NCBI GenBank assembly: GCA_949825025.1
Contig: OX463779.1
Span: forward strand, 29,850,539-29,914,538
Source: Siphlonurus alternatus
Taxonomy: Eukaryota; Arthropoda; Insecta; Ephemeroptera; Siphlonuridae
Direction: 5' to 3'
Length of the DNA stretch: 64,000 bases
Part shown: piece after piece, positions 55,645-64,000 of the stretch
How the letters are laid out: each line of letters begins with the position of its first letter
Position numbering within the stretch: position 1 is the first letter of the stretch
Program-made: the position numbers and the translations under genes
Notes under the pieces: model-generated
Told to the model about the DNA's origin: nothing
What the model saw: the letters and a program-made list of their open reading frames with translations, nothing else
The model's database searches: none

Positions 55645-55881
55645 CTGCTGACCTCAAGTTCTCAGCCAGCTGCAGGTTACGCAGCTTGCTCCTGACCTTC
55701 TTCAGCTTTTTGTCTCGATTAGACACAATGTCTCTTGGCGGTGGAACTGCTCGATGCAACTAGCAGTCAGCTGAACCAGGACAGCAATGGTGCGGTGGTG
55801 CACCATCTCAATTCTCTCTAACTCTCCACCCTCTATTAAAGCAGCAGAGACTGATGCCAAACTCTGCTCGGCATTCCAGAT
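55645..55881 (-). pseudogene. Exon-like block with frameshift, FAM114-like peptide
   Basis: Between acceptor TTATTACAG|ATC and donor CAGCAG|GTGAGA lie 237 bp. The first frame reads IWNAEQSLASVSAALIEGGE ... TIAVLVQLTASCIEQFHR, then meets TGA. The next frame continues protein-like: VPPPRDIVSNRDKKLKKVRS KLRN... to the donor, with no frame open throughout. The segment 'A-x-L-x-x-L-T-A-x-x-I-E-x-F-H-K/R' resembles FAM114A1/A2 proteins (Golgi-associated, poorly known). A frameshift in an old gene or a sequencing error could explain it. The upstream exons are not found. Confidence 0.4.
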
Positions 55882-56387
55882 CTGTAATAAAATTAAGATT
55901 CAATAAAGTATGTGGATAATTAATTCTTCTCTTGTAAAGGACACAATTGAGGCAGATTAACATGGCGATTCACATGCTCATGGAGAGGATGGTTTGGTTA
56001 ATTATTTATAATTTTTTTTTTTTTCGGAAGCCTAAATACAGGCGATAAGCTGGCAATTCACATCCGGGCTGTAAACCAAAACCGGACTACAGTATGTATT
56101 AAATTATGACTCATGCAGAGAAGGAAGGTTAGATTTATTGGTGACAGCACAAAGATTGTAATAAAGTGAGACAGCTGATAAGGGAGCTGGGTTGGGAGTC
56201 TGGAGGACAGGAGAAGAAACATTAGACTGAAGACAATGTCCAAAATAGCTCTGGAGGAAAGGAGGTGGGAGGAGTTGATTGCAGTGATGGATCACTGATG
56301 GAAGAGAGCAGTAATAATTAAGGGAAGAAATTACTATGGCTGGAGTATGTATGCATACAGTACTGTACTGTAGGGGTATAGCATACA
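55882..56387. other. Spacer upstream of the exon-like block
   Basis: No further FAM114-like exon was recognised. A minus frame at 56104-56463 shows no known domain. Confidence 0.3.
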
Positions 56388-56389
56388 TA

Positions 56390-58804
56390 CAGAGTGAACC
56401 ACAATTCGCGTGCCAACTTTTTTCGTAAATTTGGTATTGCAAAAATTTTCGCACAAACTTCAAACTTGGTACACTTGTAGCTGAGGGTTGTAAAAATTAG
56501 TTGAGGGTGTTAAAATTTTTATTGGACACCGATAACACCCCTTTCAGGGGTGGTTTTTAAAAAAATTATTTTCGCCTTATGGGAATTCAATGTTAAATAC
56601 AACTTTTTTTGAAATCATTGGAATTTTGCGGAAAAAGTTTCTAGCATAGGGTAATCGACCGTCCTGAACTCAGAAATAATTTTAGATTTTTTCCCCGACG
56701 CACCCCTGAGGGTGGAGACCTACCCCTAAAATCCATTTTCCTTAAAAATTGTGCTAAAATTATGAAATTAATTTTCAAGGGGTAATCGACCCTCCTGAAC
56801 TCGGAAATAATTTTAGATTTTTTCCCCGACGCACCCCTGAGGGTGGAGACCTACCCCTAAAATCCATTTTCCTTAAAAATTGTGCTAAAATTATGAAATT
56901 AATTTTCAAGGAGTAATCGACCCTCCTGAACTCGGAAATAATTTTAGATTTTTTTCCCTGACGCACCCCTGAGGGTGGAGACCTACCCCTAAAATCCATT
57001 TTTCTTAAAAATTGTGCTAAAATTATGAAATTAATTTTCAAGGAGTAATCGACCCTCCTGAACTCGGAAATAATTTTAAATTTTTTCTTTGACGCACCCC
57101 TGAGGGTGGAGACCTACCCCTAAAATCCATTTTCCTTAAAAATTGTGAAATTAATTTCCTAGGTGTAATTGACCCTCCTGAACTCGGAACTAATTTTAGA
57201 TTTTTTTCCTCGATGCAACTCTGAGGGGAAACTAGCTGCTACCCACCATATCCTTCTTTCTTAATTATCGAGTAGAAATTGCGAATTAATTTTTTTTCAG
57301 GATGTATCGAAATTTTTCAGAGAAAAAATATCCCAGACTGACCCCTTCACTTGCAGCATGACAGTGGTTTCACTCAATGTGTCCACCGTTAATTGGCGTG
57401 ATGGCACATGTTGGTCCGCTCAACGTGGCTATGTGTGTAGGTGCATAGCCTCTAACGTCTGAGGTGTGACTAATTCCATGCAACGTCTGATCTCCACTTT
57501 CTGTTTGTCAATTCGTCTCAAATCTCTTCTTGTGAACATTTTTCTTCAGAAAAAGATTTGAGACCATTGACGAGCTAAAAGTGACAGACGTTATGTGGAA
57601 TTGGTTACATCTCAGTTGTTAAGGGCACACATAGCCTCGTTGTGCAGACCAACATGTGCCTTCACGCCATGCAATTAACGGTGAACACATCCATCGTCAT
57701 GCTGCAAGTGAAGAGGTGAGTCTGTGATTTTTTTTTATGAAAGATTTTGATAAATTCCGAAAAAAATTTAATTCACAATTTCTACTCGATTATTAAGGAG
57801 AAAAGATATGGTCGGTAGCCGTTGACCCTCAGGGTTGCGTTAGGGAAAAAATCTAAAATTATTTCCGAGTTCAGAAGGGTAGAGTACACCTTGAAAATTA
57901 ATTTTACAATTTTATCACAATTTTTAAGGAAAATGGATTTTAGGGGTAGTTCTCCACCCTCAGGAGTGCGTCGGGGAAAAAATCTAAAATTACTTCCGAG
58001 TTCAGGAGGGTCGATTACTCCTAGAAAATTAATTTCATAATTTTAGCACAATTTTTAAGAAAAATGGATTTTAGGGGTAGGTCTTTACCCTCAGGGGTGC
58101 GTCAGGGAAAAAAATCTAAAATTATTTCCGAGTTCAGGAGGTTCGATTACCCCTTGAAAATTAATTTCATAATTTTAGCACAATTTTTAAGGAAAATGGA
58201 TTTTAGGGGTAGGTCTCCACCCTCAGGGGTGCGTCGGGGAAAAAATCTAAAATTATTTCCGAGTTCAGGAGGGTCGATTACCCCTTGAAAATTAATTTCA
58301 TAATTTTAGCACAATTTTTAAGGAAAATGGATTTTAGGGGTAGGTCTCCACCCTCAGGGGTGCGTCGGGGAAAAAATCTAAAATTATTTCCGAGTTCAGG
58401 AGGGTCGATTACCCCTTGAAAATTAATTTCATAATTTTAGCACAATTTTTAAGGAAAATGGATTTTAGGGGTAGGTCTCCACCCTCAGGGGTGCATCGGG
58501 GAAAAAATCTAAAATTATTTCTGAGTTCAGGATGGTCAATTACCCTATGCTAGAAACTTTTTCCGCAAAATTCCAATGATTTCAAAAAAAGTTGTATTTA
58601 ACATTGAATTCCCATAAGGCGAAAATAATTTTATTAAAATCCACCCCTGAAAGGGGTGTTATTGGTATCCAATAAAAATTTTAACACCCTCGACTAATTT
58701 TTACAACCCTCAGCTACAAGTGTACCAAATTTGAAGTTTGTACGAAAATTTTTGCAATACCAAATTTACGAAAGAAGTTGGCACGCGAATTGTGGTTCAC
58801 TCTG
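56390..58804. mobile_element. 2.4-kb TA-flanked foldback with 131-bp tandem subrepeats in both arms
   Basis: CAGAGTGAACCACAATTCG and its mirror end the element, with TA at 56388-56389 and 58805-58806 (Tc1/mariner type). Four units of about 131 bp in the left arm (56650-57165: GGTAATCGACCCTCCTGAAC, CGCACCCCTGAGGGTGGAG) face about five in the right arm (57870-58540). The centre (57240-57720) is a diverged palindrome (GCACATGTTGGTC against GACCAACATGTGC). Frames of repeated KMDFRGRSPPSGVR arise from the units. Confidence 0.85.
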
Positions 58805-58934
58805 TAGTAACATACAGTATATTATATTTACACTTTCTTTTTTTTTACATACGTACATGTTTGCATGCTGACCTGAATGTGGATGAGGATATACAGTATA
58901 ACAGAGATGAACAAAGTTATGAATTTTGATCTTA

Positions 58935-59098
58935 GTTTACCTCTAGACAGTTCAGTAGACTAGAAGGTGCCAGCTAGATAAATCAGCCAATGAAAAGGCT
59001 AGAATGACAGCTATACTAGCCATGCACCTTTTCTTTAGCTGATATATGATATCATATGTCTGGTGCCGTCTGGTCTACTGAACTGTCTAGAGGTAAAC
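58935..59098. mobile_element. 164-bp MITE, TIR GTTTACCTCTAGACAG
   Basis: GTTTACCTCTAGACAGTTCA is mirrored exactly at 59079-59098. The middle is AT-rich with a 'gatatatgatatcatat' hairpin. Confidence 0.8.
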
Positions 59099-59863
59099 GA
59101 AGATCTGTTATATGCATACTGTACATATATACATACGTATACAGTATATCATACAATGTTTGACATACTATGGCTGCATACGCCATGCAATTATGCATAT
59201 ATATGATAAATGAATGCATATATACCGAATGATACCGGCAAGTCAGGAGGACAATAAACAGACAAAATCTTATTAAATGTCACTTTCACTACTCACCAGA
59301 CACCTTCTACTTGAAGTAAACTCATTTTCTTTTAAAATTTGCATGGGAGTCTTTCGGGTTAGTCTCAAGTCTTCGTTCGGGCAAGCGAAGATTCTTGTAA
59401 ACCACGTCGTGTATACACGTATATTGTAGTTTAAACAGAACTTGTGTATGCTCTATATTCTATAATACGTTCGAGTCATTAAGCACACAGAATCTTGTTG
59501 CTTTCAATGTTTTTCAGAGTTTTCATGCTGAAATCTTGCATCTACCGTGGCCGTGGCCGAAGTTTTCATCTTTGTTTACGTTTGAAAATCATTGAAAATG
59601 ATGACGACGTATTGTAATACTCAGCTGTTTCAGAGCACTTTGCAGAAGATACGTAGATTCTGATTGGTCGAGTCAAGAAGCTTTTCGAATAATCTTCTTG
59701 AATCTACAAATGACAACAATTCTTACATTCAAAATTTGAGAGCGAAAAATTCAAAAGTGTGAAACCAGCCAATCAAAATGCAGGATTATAGCCTCATAAG
59801 GCAGAACGGAGCAAGAGTACTTTCTAAAAACGATGCAGTCTACTTTAGTTTTTATGAATATTT
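59099..59863. other. Spacer
   Basis: No gene recognised. A TA/CATA-rich stretch lies at 59110-59230. Confidence 0.3.
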
Positions 59864-60241
59864 TTTGAAGCGGCTTGGAGTGCCTTGGAGTATTATATAA
59901 TAATATTAATATATATAATTTATAATAATCAAGAGCTTTTATATAGCTCGATAGCTGAGTCAATTCAATTCGTTTCTTCAAACAACTGGCTGTACATTGC
60001 AGGTACAACATAGATTACGTGGATTGCATCGATAGTCGACATATAATATATATCTTTTTCATAATTATGAGACAAAATTTATTCTAATTATCAAATATAT
60101 CCTATCTTCGATCTTTTACGTTTTACGTGTACGTTATATCATAACTCATAATTATTAAAAAATAATTAATTATTATTAATAATTATTAAATTAATTGCAA
60201 AAAAGCAAAAAATAATAAATTGTAAATAAAATAAATTGGAA

Positions 60242-60290
<49 letters not shown>

Positions 60291-60543
60291 GCTAGCTAAT
60301 ATAATTGGGTGCGCAGTATATAATATAATATATATTATAATATATTATAATAGTCTGGGATAATTCACTCAAAATATGAATAATCAATGCAATATAATTA
60401 ATATATGTTTTATATATTATATATATTGATTATTATTCATTATATTATCATTTTTAAAGCGGGAACAAATAATATACATATTAGGTACAATAACAGTATA
60501 TATATATTATAATATATATATAAATATATATTATATATATATA

Positions 60544-62147
60544 CAGTCATGGCCAGAAATGGTGTTCCGATCGTACGCTAAATTTTCGGCGGGAGGACTT
60601 TCAGCTACAAAGTTGAAATTTGGCATACATGATAAAAAGCCAAAAGTTGTAAACTTTTTTACATGTGTTAGATTTTTTTTTAAATCACTCTTTCATGCCT
60701 TTTTAGGGGTGGATTCACGATTTGCATTACTTCCTTATGGGATTTCCATGTTAAATTAAGTTGATAGAAAAATTTTGTCCGATCAAAACCAAATTTTATT
60801 TCTAGAGGGTTCAATTCAATTCAATATATTTTTATTTCCATTTTTTCCTACAATCAAAGTGTCATAATATACAATAACATTTGTTGAGGTTTATAGGACA
60901 AGTCAATAAAAAGCATCAGTGTTAGGAAATGTTCATAATGAAAGAATCAGTCCATGTCATTAATTTTCTTCTCACTTATTAAACAAAATCACAGTCATAA
61001 TATGCTTTAACCTGTATAAAAACACATATCTTGTAGCAGATTTTTCACATTTATTTTAAAATCACTAATATTTTTTATACACTTCACTGAGAGAGGGAGC
61101 CTATTATAAAGATTAAGGCAGCTCAAAAAGGGGCCACTTTTATACATCTCAAGTCTACACCACATTGAGGGAATATTATTTTTAACATTTCTTGTATTAT
61201 GCTCATGTGTAACTTCATGTTGCTTATATATAGTGACATATTTTTTTTAACATTCATTAATACACATTCCAAAATATAAATACATGGGAGTGGTAGCAAA
61301 TTTAATTTTTTAAATAAAGGTAAGCATGAGGCAGATCTTTTAGCAAAACATATTGACCTTATTATTTTTTTTGCAATACAAAAATACTCTATGAGCTGTT
61401 GTACTATATTTCCCCAGCAAATAATTCCATATTTAATAATTGAATGAAAGTTTGCAAAACACGTTTCAAAACACGTTGAATCTAATGGTGTAATTTAAAA
61501 TGTGATAAAACAACTCCTAACGAGATATCAACCCTTAAATTACGTTAAAAAATAATTTCATCCTAATTTTGACATTACCTTTATTAAAACAAGCTAATTT
61601 TTTTACCCCAGAAAACATATTTGATTTTTTTAAATCGGAGTTAGTTAAGGATTTCAACAATAGGTGTATAAATACCAATCCCTAAAAATTAAATCCTTAA
61701 CTAACTCCGATTTAAAAAATTCAAAGGTGTTTTCTGGGGTAAAAAAAAATACCTCGTTTTAATGGTATATAATGTCAAAATTAGGATGAAATTATTTTTT
61801 AACGTATAAAGGGTCTATATCTCGTTAGTGGTTGTTTTTATCAGATTTTAAATTACACCATTAGATTCAACGTGTTTTGAACCATCTAGAAATAAAATTT
61901 GGTTTTGATCGGACAAAATTTTTCTATCAACTTAATTTAACATGGAAATCCCATAAGGAAGTAATGCAAATCGTGAATCCACCCCTAAAAAGGCATGAAA
62001 GAGTGATTTAAAAAAAAATCTAACACATGTAAAAAAGTTTACAACCCTTGGTTTTTTATCATGTATGCCAAATTTCAACTTTGTAGCTGAAAGTCCTCCC
62101 GCCGAAAATTTATCGTACGATCGGAACACCATTTCTGGCCCTGACTG
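60544..62147. mobile_element. Tc1/mariner-like foldback, TIR CAGTCATGGCCAGAAATGG
   Basis: CAGTCATGGCCAGAAATGG and its near-perfect mirror (one mismatch) sit inside TA (60542-60543, 62148-62149). Arms pair over roughly 280 bp on each side of the LINE position and meet near 61670. The terminus resembles the common Tc1-like CAGTCATGGCCAAAA. No transposase. Confidence 0.85.
60818..61470 (-). mobile_element. 5'-truncated LINE inserted in one arm of the palindrome
   Basis: On the minus strand LFKKLNLLPLPCIYILECVL, then in a second frame HEHNTRNVKNN...SGPFLSCLNLYNRLPLSVKC...FKINVKNLL: the end of a CR1/Jockey-like ORF2, with a frameshift. The 3' tail is (TTGAA)3. The right palindrome arm gives the empty site ('ttctagatggttcaaaacac'). 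Confidence 0.75.
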
Positions 62148-62859
62148 TATATATATATAATATATATTTATATATATATTATAATATATATATACTGTTA
62201 TTGTACCTAATATGTATATTATTTGTTCCCGCTTTAAAAATGATAATATAATGAATAATAATCAATATATATAATATATAAAACATATATTATATTGCAT
62301 TGATTATTCACATTTTGAGTGAATTATCCCAGACTATTATAATATATATTATATTATATGCTGCGCACCCAATTATATTAGCTAGCTGCATATATATATA
62401 TATGTATATGCTTCCAATTTATTTTATTTACAATTTATTATTTTTTGCTTTTTTGCAATTAATTTAATAATTATTAATAATAATTAATTATTTTTTAATA
62501 ATTATGAGTTATGATATAACGTACACGTAAAACGTAAAAGATCGAAGATAGGATATATTTGATAATTAGAATAAATTTTGTCATAATTATGAAAAAGATA
62601 TATATTATATGTCGACTATCGATGCAATCCACGTAATCTATGTTGTACCTGCAATGTACAGCCAGTTGTTTGAAGAAACGAATTGAATTGACTCAGCTAT
62701 CGAGCTATACAAAAGCTCTTGATTATTATAAATTATATATATTAATATTATTATATAATACTCCAAGGCACTCCAAGCCGCTTCAAAAACAGCATTAGGG
62801 GTCGTGTATCCTTGTTTCCGTATGCGGGGCCAGTGTACGATTTTCGTATGTGAAGGAGC

Positions 62860-63357
62860 CAGAGATGCAAAACTTCGCGCGAAACATGGTGCGCGAAACT
62901 TTCGCGAAACTTCGCGAAAATTTCGCGAAAATTTCGCGAAATTTAAAAATTGACTGTTGCAATGCGATTTTTCATATATTCATCAAAAAATTAAGAAAAC
63001 AAGATAAAATGGCCCCTTTCATGACCTGTCTATCCTCGAATGTGTTAAATGATTTTAAAAATAATTAAAAATAATTTTTAAAATTAAAAAAAAAAGAAAT
63101 AACATTTTTTATATCCAATAAATTAAATTGAATTCTTTTTTAATTCATTTATGCAATTAAACCTGTCATTAAAGTAAAATTAGGAAGAAAACGGCGTATT
63201 CATTAAATACGATTCGAAAAAGTAGAGCGGAAAATTCAAATATATCAATTTCGCGAAGTTTCGCGCGAAACTTTCGCGAAACTTGGCTTGCGAAACTTCG
63301 CGAATATTCGCGAAACTAGCGAAATTTCGCGCGAAGCTTCGCGAAGCGTTGCATCAC
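62860..63357. mobile_element. TCGCGAA-rich hAT-like element, copy 2
   Basis: CAGAGATGCAAAACTTCGCG to GCGAAGCGTTGCATCACTG, highly similar to copy 1 (50098-50608). The duplicated target is unclear. Confidence 0.7.
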
Positions 63358-63360
63358 TGA

Positions 63361-64000
63361 GCAGAATCCAAGGAATACGTAATATTCTGAAATATAGCTA
63401 CAAATAAAAGTGCTCCGAATTTCAATTTTTAGTAGGGCTAGGGCATCTCCTCGTCAAGCAGACTTTGACAATACTACTTTCAACTCTCTCCCTTAAACTT
63501 AAACTGAGATAATGGGATGGCAATTTCGGTTACGTTAGAAAAACCCCTTTTTTGGAATTTTAAAAAGGCGAAGTTATGAATCGAAATCAAAGTTTTAAAA
63601 GCGGAATCGATTTGTTCTGCCATGAAAAATTCAAAAAAAAATATAACACTACTTTCCTTGCAACCGCAAGAAAGTTATAAGGATCAAAACTTTGAAAATA
63701 CCAACCCCCCCCCCCCCATGTTCACGGAGGGTCCTTTTTCCACTTTTTTTTAGGTAGCGAATGTGATTTTTTGCGCATCAAGAAGTTGCTCCTTATTGAA
63801 ACAATGCCTTTCAACCCATTTTCACCTAATTAAATGCAGCAGAATCCAAGGAATACGTAATATTCTGAAATAAAGCTACAAATAAAAGTGCTCCGAATTT
63901 CAATTTTTAGTAGGGCTAGGGCATCTCCTCGTCAAGCAGACTGTGACAATACTACTTTCAACTCTCTCCCTTAAACTTAAACTGAGATAATGGGATGGCA
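63361..64000 (+). repeat. Direct repeat with a 478-bp period, running off the window
   Basis: GCAGAATCCAAGGAATACGT and the next 160 bp recur at 63839 almost unchanged (TTTGACAATACT against TGTGACAATACT). The second unit is cut by the window end, so this may be the start of a tandem array. Confidence 0.8.

Larger units (their letters stand above)
59866..62795. repeat. Giant nested palindrome of about 2.9 kb
   Basis: 'tttttgaagcggcttggagt' at 59866 mirrors 'actccaagccgcttcaaaaa' at 62770-62791. Outer arms of about 680 bp (GTACAACATAGATTACGTGG, 'cttcgatcttttacgtttta', GGTGCGCAG) are almost identical and flank a Tc1/mariner-like foldback (60544-62147). The left arm also holds a LINE. (TA)23 lies at 60244-60288. 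Confidence 0.85.

Noticed and set aside
56775..58288. Frames with repeated KMDFRGRSPPSGVR
   Set aside because: They are translations of the 131-bp subrepeats, present in mirror image on both arms.
60559..62132. 66-residue frame beginning MVFRSY, present on both arms
   Set aside because: It lies in the TIR region of a foldback and is short; the two copies are simply the two arms. Conservation could be tested, but there is no domain.

Overview
This is nuclear DNA from an animal, most likely an invertebrate and plausibly an arthropod. The evidence is a spliced metazoan gene with GT-AG introns, non-LTR retrotransposon tails, a solo LTR, a 5S-rRNA-derived SINE and many short DNA transposons with classic target duplications, all in AT-rich sequence. 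I cannot name the species.

One gene is clear. On the minus strand, 13,256-20,471 holds a seven-exon homologue of HENMT1/HEN1, the enzyme that 2'-O-methylates the 3' end of piRNAs and siRNAs. Every junction keeps the frame, giving about 627 residues: a conserved N-terminal methyltransferase with the E-x-x-E-H and H metal ligands, and a long acidic, proline-rich C-terminal extension. Its introns hold foldback elements and a LINE fragment. A second, doubtful minus-strand gene or pseudogene (53,961-55,881) shows two exon-like pieces that do not join in frame; one resembles the FAM114 family.

The rest is almost entirely mobile and repeated DNA, and most of it is palindromic. Layout: 0.6-2.45 kb foldback; 4.4-4.9 kb TIR element with TA duplication; 8.6-9.0 kb 5S-derived SINE; 10.0-11.0 kb hAT element; 11.3-11.9 kb GGATGC-rich arrays; 13.3-20.5 kb HENMT1, with a 1.7-kb foldback carrying tRNA-like sequences in its last intron; 20.7-29.1 kb one 8.35-kb element made mainly of two head-to-head arrays of a 175-bp satellite; 29.2-30.6 kb Harbinger-like palindrome broken by a hAT element; 32.7-34.2 kb TA element; 35-39 kb foldbacks and a LINE tail; 40.1-41.2 kb foldback whose loop took a solo LTR; 42.6-43.6 kb two hAT MITEs; 45.6-48.0 kb nested foldback of AGTGGTCA-type repeats; 48.4-50.7 kb TTAA foldback and a TA element; 51.0-51.4 kb tRNA-like sequence beside GCTATTCGCACG palindromes; 52.3-53.4 kb MITE cluster; 54.2-55.5 kb nested foldbacks; 56.4-58.8 kb TA foldback with tandem subrepeats; 59.9-62.8 kb giant nested palindrome with a LINE; 62.9-64.0 kb hAT-like element and a 478-bp direct repeat.

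Three themes stand out. Many elements here are foldbacks, several with tandem subrepeats mirrored in both arms, the 8.35-kb satellite element being the extreme case. Five foldbacks share a TTAA-type target duplication and the terminus AGTAGAG although their interiors fall into different families. The satellite element sits just upstream of HENMT1 and separates its coding exons from a GC-rich, NRF1-motif sequence that may be the original promoter. Arm matches and boundaries were judged by eye from the sequence.
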